The notes under the pieces are model-generated. The model was not told where the DNA came from and did not search any database. It saw nothing but the letters and a program-made list of their open reading frames with translations. From contig NZ_VYKI01000005.1 of assembly GCF_008710035.1 (NCBI RefSeq), positions 123,640-184,312 on the forward strand: a stretch of 60,673 nucleotides of DNA, given 5' to 3'. Position numbers and translations under genes: made by a program. The DNA is from Stenotrophomonas cyclobalanopsidis. Lineage in GTDB: Bacteria > Pseudomonadota > Gammaproteobacteria > Xanthomonadales > Xanthomonadaceae. This document shows, in pieces, positions 1 through 7,389 of the stretch; position 1 is the first letter of the stretch, and the number at the start of each line of letters is the position of its first letter.

Positions 1-41
1 CCTTGTTTTTTCTGTCTTGTGTGGGCCGCGTGTGGCGATCA

Positions 42-59
42 CCCCCCCCCCCCCCCCCC
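42..59. repeat. Homopolymeric C tract (18 C)
   Basis: Eighteen consecutive C residues lie directly beside a GTAGAGTCGA-type half palindrome (61-70, minus strand), which looks like the end of a truncated SMAG repeat. A run this long in a non-coding gap may be a slipped-strand tract, but it may also be a sequencing or assembly length error near the window edge. Confidence 0.8.
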
Positions 60-98
60 TCGACTCTACCCAGAGCCAGACCCCAAAACCCCCAAACG

Positions 99-120
99 AA
101 AAAAGCGCCCCGAAGGGCGC
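99..120 (-). terminator. Rho-independent terminator, minus strand
   Basis: Read on the minus strand, a perfect 6-bp stem (GAGCGCCC-type arm, TTCG loop) at 105-120 is followed at once by six T (99-104). It ends transcription entering from the right and would close the possible small RNA at about 99-238. Confidence 0.75.
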
Positions 121-238
121 TCTGTGGATGGTCCATCGATGGCCGGATCAACGGCCCCGTGGCACTCCAGGCAGACACGCCCGTCCCGCGCTTGCGCGGG
201 TCAGGGTGAAAAACTTCAGGAGCGGCATCCGGTTCATG
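99..238 (-). ncRNA. Candidate structured small RNA (~140 nt)
   Basis: The minus strand shows a promoter (TTGCGC, 16 bp, TAGAAT; 272-245), about 140 nt with no gene of normal size, and a strong terminator at 120-99. The transcribed part can form a very stable hairpin (CCCGCG-CAAG-CGCGGG, 200-185) and a second GGCC/GGCC hairpin near 145-160. A 29-codon ORF begins at the ATG at 236, so a leader peptide or attenuator is an alternative to a regulatory RNA. I do not recognise it as 6S, 4.5S, tmRNA or RNase P RNA. Everything beyond promoter, hairpins and terminator is inference. Confidence 0.4.
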
Positions 239-244
239 TGGCGC

Positions 245-287
245 ATTCTAGGCCTGTAATCTCCGCGCGCAAGTGGCTATTGCGCGC
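245..287 (-). promoter_or_regulatory. Sigma-70-type promoter overlapped by an inverted repeat
   Basis: On the minus strand TTGCGC (272-267) and TAGAAT (250-245) are 16 bp apart. The -35 hexamer lies inside an 8-bp inverted repeat, GCGCGCAA-N7-TTGCGCGC (265-287), which is the position expected of an operator. The regulator is unknown. Confidence 0.45.
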
Positions 288-311
288 ATAGGTGGAACGA
301 TGAGGCTTGCT

Positions 312-399
312 GGGGTCAGAGCCCTTCGCTGCGCGAAAGGATCCGACCCAAGGGAGGCCAAGGGGTCAAATCCCTTGGCGCAGCCAAGGGCTCTGCCCC
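312..399. repeat. Two related ~38-bp dyad repeats
   Basis: Two imperfect palindromes, 312-349 and 362-399, both begin GGGGTCA and contain a short TTCGC/GCGAA or TTGGC/GCCAA inner stem. They are diverged copies of one element type. A GGGGCCAGACCCC core at about 60531 looks related. They lie downstream of the gene at 412-1161 and could act as a stem-loop at its 3' end. Confidence 0.6.
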
Positions 400-411
400 C
401 TGCAGCGCGTA

Positions 412-1161
412 TCACTCGCAGCCGTTGATCCGGCGCGCCTCGCCAACGGTGGCGGCGTTATCCCCCTTCACCGACACCCAGTCCTTGAGGGAGAGGTTGG
501 GATGGACGTTGCCGCGCGCAGGTGTGTCGTAGATCGTGATTTCCGTCCAGCTACCCACCGCGCCCAGCTCGGCCAGCCGCGCAGCCTGGTCCTCATCGCT
601 GCTGAACGAGTCGCCCGGTTTGGACGGCGTCGCATTATTCACCGTTGCGGTCTTCAACGCGCGTACGCGCAGCGCGCCGCCCGGCATGCGCTGGGTGATC
701 ACATCGTAACGCTCGATGCCGTACGCCCAGCGGCGCTCGGCCTGGCGGCGCACCTCGCTGCCATCTTCGGCCACCGTCAACCTGCCATCCACCAGTCCAC
801 CGATTGCGGACACACCACCGAAGGTGGCCAGCATCGCATGGTAGGCGACGAGCGATCGCTTCTCCAACGGCAAATCGCTTGCAGCCGGCTTCATGCCTGG
901 CAGATCCAGGTAGGCCGCGTCCTTGCAGAGCAGCAGCACTCGCTGGTCATCGTTCCAGGACATCAAAATCGTGCCACCGAGGTAGTAGCTGGTTGTAAAC
1001 AGATCGTTTCCACGATGAGGGCCGTCTGCATGGCGGGTCTCGATCATGGTGGCCTGGCCGGCTGCCTTTTCCAGATCGACCGCAGTGGTGGTTGCAGCCG
1101 TGGATGTGCCGGAGACAATCAGCGAGGCCAGCAATGCGGTGCGGGAAAAACGATGCTTCAT
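412..1161 (-). CDS. Exported protein of unknown function
   Basis: A 249-residue protein starting MKHRFSRTALLAS, with a hydrophobic core and a probable cleavage after a TSTA/AAT-like site at about residues 20-24, so it is likely periplasmic or surface-exposed. No enzyme motif is recognised; the body is mixed charged and hydrophobic with one Cys (in LLLCKD) and a C-terminal Cys-Glu. It follows hmuV on the same strand after a 69-base gap that holds a TATTAT box (about 1193-1198), so it may have its own promoter rather than belong to the haem operon. A role in iron uptake is not shown by the sequence. Confidence 0.75.
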   Translation of the reverse strand: MKHRFSRTALLASLIVSGTSTAATTTAVDLEKAAGQATMIETRHADGPHRGNDLFTTSYYLGGTILMSWNDDQRVLLLCKDAAYLDLPGMKPAASDLPLEKRSLVAYHAMLATFGGVSAIGGLVDGRLTVAEDGSEVRRQAERRWAYGIERYDVITQRMPGGALRVRALKTATVNNATPSKPGDSFSSDEDQAARLAELGAVGSWTEITIYDTPARGNVHPNLSLKDWVSVKGDNAATVGEARRINGCE

Positions 1162-1230
1162 GGGGGTCAGTCCGTTGAGAAAAACGAACCGCCAATAATA
1201 CGTCGCGAAGCAACACGACGCTTTACCGCA

Positions 1231-1992
1231 TCAGGTCACCACCACCAGCGGCACGCCCCGGCGCGGATGCTGCAGAACCACCACATCCTGCTGGTACACG
1301 CGCTGCAGGTTGGCTTCGGTCAGCACCTGCGCAGGCGTGCCATCGGCCGCCACCCTGCCCTGTTCCAGCAGCACGATGCGATCGGCATAGCCTGCCGCAA
1401 GGTTCAGATCATGCAGCACCACGATCACACAGGCACCCGCTTCGGCACACGCGCGCACGCTGCGCAGCGTACGTTCCTGGTGGCGCAGATCCAGCGCGGC
1501 GGTCGGCTCATCCAGCAGCAGCAGCGGCGTGTCCTGCGCCAGCACGCGCGCAAACGTGGTGCGTGCCGATTCACCGCCGGACAACTGCTGCACTTCGCGC
1601 AGGCGCAGTGCCTGCAGCTCGGCGGCGTCGATGGCGGCTTCCACCCGCGCATCGTCCACCGCCGGATCCGGCGGATGCGGCAGCCGCCCCATCGCCACCA
1701 CTTCTTCAACGCTGAAGGCAAAGCGCACGCCATGTTCCTGCGGCATCACCGCGCGCTCGCGCGCCAACGCGCCGGACTTGTAGCTGCGCAACGGCGCAGC
1801 ATGCAGCTGCACTTCGCCATCATCAGGCCGCAGATCGCCGGCGGCCACCGCCAGCAGAGTCGACTTGCCAGCACCGTTCGGGCCGACCAGTGCGGTCACC
1901 GTGCCCGGTGCGAAGGCCAGGCTGATGCCATGCAGGATTTCGCGCTGCTGGCGCCGCACCACCACATCGCGCAACTGCAGGAAACTGTTCAT
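1231..1992 (-). CDS. hmuV: Haem ABC importer, ATP-binding protein
   Basis: A 253-residue cytoplasmic ATPase that powers haem import by HmuTU. Walker A is GPNGAGKST (37-45), the ABC signature is LSGGE (137-141), Walker B is LLLLDEP (157-163), followed by the usual D-loop Asp and a VLHDLNLA switch region. The start is placed at 1992 because this ATG overlaps the hmuU stop (ATGA), which indicates translational coupling; a longer frame to 2028 would run into hmuU. Length fits HmuV. The family also includes siderophore and cobalamin importers, so haem as substrate is an inference from the whole cassette. Confidence 0.87.
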   Translation of the reverse strand: MNSFLQLRDVVVRRQQREILHGISLAFAPGTVTALVGPNGAGKSTLLAVAAGDLRPDDGEVQLHAAPLRSYKSGALARERAVMPQEHGVRFAFSVEEVVAMGRLPHPPDPAVDDARVEAAIDAAELQALRLREVQQLSGGESARTTFARVLAQDTPLLLLDEPTAALDLRHQERTLRSVRACAEAGACVIVVLHDLNLAAGYADRIVLLEQGRVAADGTPAQVLTEANLQRVYQQDVVVLQHPRRGVPLVVVT

Positions 1993-3032
1993 GGCGTGTC
2001 CTTGCGGCGCTGCTGCAGCACCAGCCACAGGAAGAACGGTGCGCCCAGTGCGGCCGAGAACAGGCCCAGCGGAATCTCTGCCGGGGGATCCAGCGTGCGC
2101 GCGGCGGTATCGGCAATGACGATCAACAGCGCACCCAGCACGCCCGACACGGGCAACAGCCAGCGATGGCCCGGGCCGACCAGCAGCCGCGCCACGTGCG
2201 GCACCACCAGGCCGACGAAACTGATCGAGCCGGCAAACGCCACCGCAGCACCCACCAGCAACGCACTGAAGGCCACCAGCATCCGTCGCGTCCGCGCGAC
2301 ATCCAGGCCCAGATGCTGCGCTTGGCGCTCACCGAGCGCCAGCATGTCCAGCGGCGTGGCCAAACGCAGCAGCGCGAACACGCCAATGGCGAACAGCGGC
2401 ACCACGGCGGCCACGTCGGCCCAATTGGCCTGCGCCAGCGAGCCCATCTGCCAGAACACCAGCGACTGCAGTTGGCTCTCGCTGGCGATGTAGGTGAGAA
2501 AGCCGATCAGCGCCGAGCAGAACGCCGCCATCGCAATGCCCACCAGCAGCAACGTTGCATTGCCACTGCCCTTCCCCGGGCGCGCCAACGCGTAAGTCAG
2601 GCCGATGGCCAGTGCGCCACCGCCAAATGCGGCCACCGGCACCAGCCAGCCCGCTGCGCCTGCCGCCCCCAGGACGATCGCCGCAACGGCACCCAGCGCC
2701 GCGCCCTGGCTGACGCCGACGATGCCGGGGTCGGCCAGCGGATTGCCGAACAGTCCCTGCAGGCTCGCACCGGCCATCGCCAATGCCGCCCCCACCATGG
2801 CCCCCAGCAGGGCGCGCGGAATGCGCAGCTGCCACACCACGGCGAGGTCGCGGCGGCTGACCGCCTGCGGATCGACCAGGCCCAGCTTCACCCCCAGGGC
2901 CTGCAGAACGTCCAATGGCGGCAGCCGCAGCGGCCCCATCGCGAATGACGCCAGCACCGCGCCCACCAGGGCCAGCAGTGCCACCAGCAGCATCACCCGC
3001 CCGCGACGGCGGCGCCGATCAGCCGGACTCAT
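1989..3032 (-). CDS. hmuU: Haem ABC importer, membrane permease (FecCD family)
   Basis: A 347-residue, very hydrophobic inner-membrane protein of the BtuC/FecCD family, with about ten membrane segments. Recognisable family stretches are RIPRALLGAMVGAALAMAG near the first cytoplasmic loop, NPLADPGIVGVSQGAALG, and FVGLVVPHVARLLVGPGHR, the region that contacts the ATPase. The start at 3032 (MSPADRRRRR) overlaps the hmuT stop as ATGA; the additional 50 residues of the open frame upstream are hmuT sequence in another frame. It forms the translocation channel with HmuT outside and HmuV inside. Confidence 0.87.
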   Translation of the reverse strand: MSPADRRRRRGRVMLLVALLALVGAVLASFAMGPLRLPPLDVLQALGVKLGLVDPQAVSRRDLAVVWQLRIPRALLGAMVGAALAMAGASLQGLFGNPLADPGIVGVSQGAALGAVAAIVLGAAGAAGWLVPVAAFGGGALAIGLTYALARPGKGSGNATLLLVGIAMAAFCSALIGFLTYIASESQLQSLVFWQMGSLAQANWADVAAVVPLFAIGVFALLRLATPLDMLALGERQAQHLGLDVARTRRMLVAFSALLVGAAVAFAGSISFVGLVVPHVARLLVGPGHRWLLPVSGVLGALLIVIADTAARTLDPPAEIPLGLFSAALGAPFFLWLVLQQRRKDTP

Positions 3033-4075
3033 GCCGGCGGCAGCGCCGCCAGAGCCTTGGCCAAGGCCAGAGCGCCTGCGCCAGTGCCGACGCTCGTGTA
3101 CTTCAGCTGCACATCGGGCATCACCCAGACCCGGTTGGCCGCGCCGGCCGGCGTCTGCTTCAGGGTCGGGTAGGCCTTCCACAGGCCCTCGGCGCCACCA
3201 AACTGCTGCAGGTCGTGCTCGGTCACCAGGATCACCTCCGGTGCTGCGGCGATCACGCCTTCATTGCTCAGCTGCGAGTAGTTTTTCACCCCTGCCTCGC
3301 TGCCGATGTTGACGCCGCCCGCCAGGGCGATCATCTCGGCCGAGGCACTGTCTGCGCCCGCCACGGTCGGCGCGCCACCACCGCCGGTGGCCGATACGTG
3401 GATCACACGCGGCGCATGCGCCAGGCCCTTGCCCAGTGCCGCCGCCTCATCCAGCTGGCGCTGCACCTGGGTGGCCAGCGTCTGACCGGCATCCGCCAGG
3501 CCCACGGCGGCCGCCACCTTGCGCACCTTGTCCGGCGCTGGCTGCAGGTCATCGATCACCACGGCCGATTCGCCCACCTCGCGCAGCTTGCCAGCCAGCA
3601 CGGTGTGGCGGCGCAGGCTGTTGCCGAGGAACAGCGAGCCATGCAGGCTCACCACGCCCTCGACGCCGGTGGTGCGGTTGAACAGGAACTGGTGCGGAGC
3701 GGCCTGGCCCGCCTGCGTGGTGGTATTGGTCGGCGCGGCAAACACCTGCTTGCCCAGGCCGAGCGCCTCGAGCACGGCAATCACATCGTCACCGCCGGCG
3801 ATGATGCGGCTGGTGTCGGTCACTTCGGCGTCGGCACCATCATCAGAGCGCACCTTGGCCGGCAGCACCGGCACCTGGCCGGTCAGGGCCGGCAGGTCAG
3901 TGCCCGCCACGCGCTGCCAACCAGCAGGCAGTTCGGTGCCCGCCGTGCCCGCTTCTGCGGCAGGCTTGGTAGCGTCGTTGGCCGCAGGCGGCGCCGACGT
4001 GCCGCCACAGGCGGCCAGTGCCAGCGAGACAGCCAGCGGAAGTGCACACAGGCGCAGGCGGGAAGCGATGTTCAT
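3029..4075 (-). CDS. hmuT: Haem-binding periplasmic lipoprotein of the ABC importer
   Basis: A 348-residue substrate-binding protein with a lipoprotein signal: hydrophobic core followed by LAAC (Cys23), so it is probably tethered in the periplasm. The C-terminal half has the HmuT-like pattern GADSASAEMIALAGG, YSQLSNEGVIAAAPEVILV and TPAGAANRVWVMPD. An AAGGAG ribosome site lies 8 bases before the ATG at 4075, which fixes the start. It would receive the ligand from an outer-membrane TonB receptor, but none is encoded here. Haem is the best guess; another iron chelate cannot be ruled out. Confidence 0.8.
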   Translation of the reverse strand: MNIASRLRLCALPLAVSLALAACGGTSAPPAANDATKPAAEAGTAGTELPAGWQRVAGTDLPALTGQVPVLPAKVRSDDGADAEVTDTSRIIAGGDDVIAVLEALGLGKQVFAAPTNTTTQAGQAAPHQFLFNRTTGVEGVVSLHGSLFLGNSLRRHTVLAGKLREVGESAVVIDDLQPAPDKVRKVAAAVGLADAGQTLATQVQRQLDEAAALGKGLAHAPRVIHVSATGGGGAPTVAGADSASAEMIALAGGVNIGSEAGVKNYSQLSNEGVIAAAPEVILVTEHDLQQFGGAEGLWKAYPTLKQTPAGAANRVWVMPDVQLKYTSVGTGAGALALAKALAALPPA

Positions 4076-4128
4076 GCGAAATCTCCTTGCTGGCCGGGCG
4101 AAGGCACTGCCCTCGCCCGGCACGGGGG

Positions 4129-5508
4129 TTACGGCTGACGCGGGGTGATGCGGGTGATGCGGTCGCCCTTGGCATCGTCGGCGCCGCGCGACTTGTTCAC
4201 CGCGAACACGCTGCCCTTGCCATCGGCACGCACATGGTTGGGGAAGGTGCCGCCATCGAGGTTGCCGACCACCTTGCCATCACGATCAACGACGGTGACG
4301 GTACCGGCGCCGCGGTTGGTGACATAGGCCAGGCCGCTCTTGTCATCAAAGGCGACGTTCAGCGCGCCAGCACCAACCGGCACGTCGCGCACGACCTTGC
4401 CGCTGGCGACGTCGACGATCAGCAGGTTGTCGGTGCCCTGCGAGGCCACGTACAGGCGGTTCTGCTGCGCATCGAAGGCAACGCCCGAGGCGCTGATCGA
4501 GTTGCCCAGGTCGATGACCTTGTCGACTTCGCCGGTGGCGACGTCGATCACTGCAGCCTCGGGCGTGCCGATGCTGACGGTGAACAGCTTGCCGGCCTTT
4601 TCGTCCAGCACCAGGCTCATCGGGGTGAACTTGCCTTCGTCGACGCCCGATTCCAGGGTGATCGACGGCAGTTCCTTCAGCGTCTTGGCATCGAACACCG
4701 ACAGGTGGTCTTCGCCGGTGGCCGAGGCGAACACCTTGCCGTGCGTGCCATCCACCACGACGTCGCGCGCATGCGGCACGGTGTCGACCGGGAACTGGTG
4801 GACCAGCGACAGATCCTTCTGGCGATAGACCGCGATCGAGTTCTGGCGGGTGTTGGTGACCCAGACATTGCCGTTGGTGTCATCCACGCCCACGCCATAG
4901 ACCGCGTACACCGCGCCATTGGTGGTGCCGGCGACCTGCGCCGGGGTGATCGCCTTGGTTACCTTCAGGGTCTTCGGGTCCAACTTCAGCAGCTGCGACT
5001 GGGTGACGGGCGGACGGCCGACCGAGGAGGTGACGAACACCGCGTTGCTGGCGGCGCTGTAGGCCGACTGGTACAGGCCCGGCACCAGCTTGCTGGACTG
5101 GGTGGCGAACTGCTGCTGGCCCGACAGCGACAGCTGCGGCGAGACGCGCAGCTTCAGCACGGTGGCCGCCGACGGCTGGCTGGCGCGGACGATCACCGGG
5201 TGCGTGCCCGGCACGGCATCGGCGGGGATCGCCAGCTGGGTCTTGAAGTTGCCATCGGCGTCGACCACCAGCGGCTGCGCGTTGAGCACACTGTCACCGC
5301 GCACCAGGCTGACCTGCTGGCCCGGCACGAAGCCGCGGCCGATGACCTCGGCCGTGCTGCCGGGGACAACGTTCTCGCCACGCGAGATCACGGTGCCCTT
5401 GAACGTGGCACTGGCGGGTTGATCGAACACCGGCTGCGCGGTGGCGGTGACCGCCAGCAGCAGGCCGGCGGCCAGGGAGGTCAGGCGGAGGGACGGACGA
5501 AACGACAT
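4129..5508 (-). CDS. YncE-like beta-propeller protein, exported
   Basis: A 459-residue exported protein. After a signal peptide (about 1-25, cut near ATAQP) comes a beta-rich segment with a VIGRGFVPGQQVSLVRGD motif (about 45-110), then YVTN-type propeller blades with repeated units such as NVWVTNTRQNSIAVYR, NRLYVASQGTDNLLIVD and LAYVTNRGAGTVTVVD. An AAGGAG ribosome site precedes the ATG at 5508. E. coli YncE is iron-regulated; here the gene lies between a siderophore-esterase-like gene and hmuT on one strand, only 54 bases from hmuT, so a periplasmic accessory role in iron or haem uptake is likely but not proven. Confidence 0.75.
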   Translation of the reverse strand: MSFRPSLRLTSLAAGLLLAVTATAQPVFDQPASATFKGTVISRGENVVPGSTAEVIGRGFVPGQQVSLVRGDSVLNAQPLVVDADGNFKTQLAIPADAVPGTHPVIVRASQPSAATVLKLRVSPQLSLSGQQQFATQSSKLVPGLYQSAYSAASNAVFVTSSVGRPPVTQSQLLKLDPKTLKVTKAITPAQVAGTTNGAVYAVYGVGVDDTNGNVWVTNTRQNSIAVYRQKDLSLVHQFPVDTVPHARDVVVDGTHGKVFASATGEDHLSVFDAKTLKELPSITLESGVDEGKFTPMSLVLDEKAGKLFTVSIGTPEAAVIDVATGEVDKVIDLGNSISASGVAFDAQQNRLYVASQGTDNLLIVDVASGKVVRDVPVGAGALNVAFDDKSGLAYVTNRGAGTVTVVDRDGKVVGNLDGGTFPNHVRADGKGSVFAVNKSRGADDAKGDRITRITPRQP

Positions 5509-5629
5509 GGAAGGCTCCTTGCACACGTAGGCCGCGCCTCGTGGCGCGGGATTCATCGGTTGCCTGGGCCGCTGCACATCGGCAGTCACGCCTGGGTAGT
5601 GGGGTCGCACGGCCACGCCGTGCGGGGAT

Positions 5630-6640
5630 TCATTCGGCAGCGTTTGCGGACGCCGGTGCCTTGCCGTCCTCCACACTTCGATCGGTCACGCCGTACAGCT
5701 CATGCAGGGCCGCGTGGAACGACGCGGGCAGCATCGGGCCGTGGCCGAGGCCGGGGAATTCGCGGTACTGCACGCTCAGGCCGGGCACCTTGGCCAGGCG
5801 CGTGGACAGCTGCATTGCCGCATCCGGGGTGGCGCCCCCAATGCGGCGCAGATGCGCGACCACGCGCGGGTTGCTCATGTCACGCTTGCCGCGGTCGCCG
5901 ACGCGCTCGGCACCGCCCAGCATCAGCCACACCTTGGCGGGCTGGCCATGCACGTTCTGCACGAACTGCTGCTCCGGGTCGCCCAGGGCGGCACCTTGGC
6001 TCCACCACAGCGACGGGCTGGCCGACAGATAGGCCTGGAACGCGGCCGGCCGGGTGTACAGCGCATTGAGCACGAACAGGCCGCCCAGCGAGTGACCCCA
6101 CAGCGACTGCTGGAGGGTATCGATGCGGGCGCGGCGCTCCACTTCGGGCTTGATGCGGCGCTCGATCAGGTCGAGGAAGACGTCGGCACCACCGCCGACG
6201 GCCTGGGTCGTACCGCCCTCGTCATCGGCGCGGTCGATCCAGGCGGTGTAGTCCAGAGTGCGGGCCGGCGAGTCGATGCGCAGCTCGTTGTCGTAGCCGA
6301 TCAGCACCAGCACTGGCGGCGCTTTGGTGGCGGCCAGCTCGGCCAGCAGCGGCTGGTCCAGCACCATGGCGACGGCGTTGCCATCCAGTGCGTACAGCAC
6401 CGGCGACGGGGTCCTGGAGGCCTTTGCCGGGATCGCCACGTTCACCCGCCAGCGGCGCTGCTGGTCAGGGCTGTCGATCACGAAACGTTCGAAGCGATAG
6501 CTGGACGCCGGCTCGTCGAGCACGGTGCGGCCCATCAGCTGCTGCGGATTGCGCTGCTGCGCATGGGCGTAGGGCGTGGCCATCAGGGCCCCCATCATCA
6601 GGGCGGCTAGGCAGCCGAAGGAGCGTGCGGAAAACATCAT
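5630..6640 (-). CDS. Exported alpha/beta hydrolase, IroE/esterase-D-like
   Basis: An exported serine hydrolase, about 336 residues, of the esterase D family that includes the siderophore esterase IroE. The nucleophile elbow is WGHSLGG; a C-terminal FPGLGHGPMLP supplies the likely catalytic His. A signal peptide ends near YAHA-QQ. The start is uncertain: tandem ATGs at 6640/6637 lack a clear ribosome site, and ATG 6676 or TTG 6679 extend the frame by 12-13 residues. It heads the iron/haem block and sits just downstream of a Fur-box-like site, supporting a role in releasing iron from a siderophore, though substrate identity is inferred. Confidence 0.75.
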   Translation of the reverse strand: MMFSARSFGCLAALMMGALMATPYAHAQQRNPQQLMGRTVLDEPASSYRFERFVIDSPDQQRRWRVNVAIPAKASRTPSPVLYALDGNAVAMVLDQPLLAELAATKAPPVLVLIGYDNELRIDSPARTLDYTAWIDRADDEGGTTQAVGGGADVFLDLIERRIKPEVERRARIDTLQQSLWGHSLGGLFVLNALYTRPAAFQAYLSASPSLWWSQGAALGDPEQQFVQNVHGQPAKVWLMLGGAERVGDRGKRDMSNPRVVAHLRRIGGATPDAAMQLSTRLAKVPGLSVQYREFPGLGHGPMLPASFHAALHELYGVTDRSVEDGKAPASANAAE

Positions 6641-6704
6641 GGGTGACGGATGCGGCGGGCACTGCCGCCTCTTCATCAAGGGACCGCAGTCTACCTTAAA
6701 CGCG

Positions 6705-6715
6705 AATGATTATCA
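6705..6715. promoter_or_regulatory. Fur-box-like operator
   Basis: On the minus strand TGATAATCATT matches all 11 central positions of the 19-bp Fur consensus; the flanks match poorly. It lies about 65-75 bases upstream of the likely start of the hydrolase gene, where an iron-responsive repressor would block transcription of the block running to hmuV. Confidence 0.6.
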
Positions 6716-6761
6716 CATCGATCACACGCCATATTGTGTATCTCGCGCGCCAACGGACGCC

Positions 6762-6821
6762 GCCGGGCAGGGCCCGGCGCTACCACGGCAGATACATCGG
6801 TAGCGCCGGGCCATGCCCGGC
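6762..6821. repeat. SMAG-type repeat pair
   Basis: Two palindromes of the GCCGGGC..GCCCGGC class in opposite orientation (6762-6783 and 6800-6821), with the GTAG end outermost or inner as usual for dimers. They lie between the DUF805 gene and the Fur-controlled block. Confidence 0.8.
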
Positions 6822-6841
6822 GACCGCGGTGTGGTGGGGAC

Positions 6842-7216
6842 TCAGCCGAATTCCGGCGGCACCGGGCCGTACTGGTTTGCGTCCGGCGTGCCGGGCAGCA
6901 GCGTGAACACGAAGATCACCAGGCCACCAAACGGGATGAAGGCCAGCAGGTACAGCCAGCCCGACTGGTTGCAGTCATGCAGGCGGCGCACGGTGACGGC
7001 AATGACCGGCAGCAGGGTGGCCAGCCAGAACAGGACAAACAGGATGATCGACGCGATGCCCAGGCCATCGGACTGCATCACCAGCGCGGTGATCATCGGC
7101 ACCATCAGCACCACCGAGACGATCAGCATGAACAGCTGGAACATCCAGTATTCGCGACGGTTGGCACGACCGTCGAACTGGGCGTAACGCTTCAACGGCA
7201 GGATGAGCTGGTCCAT
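6842..7216 (-). CDS. DUF805 family inner-membrane protein
   Basis: A 124-residue membrane protein of the DUF805 family. It has the family's N-terminal YAQFDGRANRREYWMFQLF, three or four membrane segments, and the conserved VRRLHDCNQSGWLYLLAFIP that follows the third. The ATG at 7216 has AAGGA about 10 bases upstream. Its molecular function is not established for the family. It is bounded on both sides by SMAG repeats and looks monocistronic. Confidence 0.85.
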   Translation of the reverse strand: MDQLILPLKRYAQFDGRANRREYWMFQLFMLIVSVVLMVPMITALVMQSDGLGIASIILFVLFWLATLLPVIAVTVRRLHDCNQSGWLYLLAFIPFGGLVIFVFTLLPGTPDANQYGPVPPEFG

Positions 7217-7291
7217 GGCAGGAAAGTCCTTGGGAAAACAAGGCGCGCAGTGTGCCAAAGGCCGGCAGGCGAGACAAATGCAGCGGCATTT

Positions 7292-7379
7292 GTAGAGTCG
7301 AGCCATGCTCGACTTCATGTGCGCCTCAGTCGAGCAAGCTCGACGCTACGAAAAGCAGTCGAGCATGGCTCGACTCTAC
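7292..7379. repeat. Three SMAG-type repeats, GTCGAG class
   Basis: Three palindromes built on GTAGAGTCGAGC at 7292-7313, 7329-7349 and 7358-7379. The outer pair face each other, so the block can fold into one long stem. It separates rarA from the DUF805 gene and may end or stabilise the rarA transcript. Confidence 0.85.
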
Positions 7380-7389
7380 AGAAGCGGAG

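Noticed and set aside
1..411. tRNA, 4.5S RNA, 6S RNA or tmRNA at the left end
   Set aside because: None of the conserved loops or end sequences of these RNAs is seen; it is left as an unassigned candidate RNA.
307..2493. Plus-strand open frame of 728 codons
   Set aside because: It lies antisense to the exported-protein gene, hmuV and hmuU, has an Arg/His/Gln-rich composition and no family pattern; it is a high-GC shadow frame.
4018..6069. Plus-strand open frame of 683 codons
   Set aside because: Antisense to hmuT, the propeller gene and the esterase gene; biased composition rich in Arg, His and Gly, no motifs.
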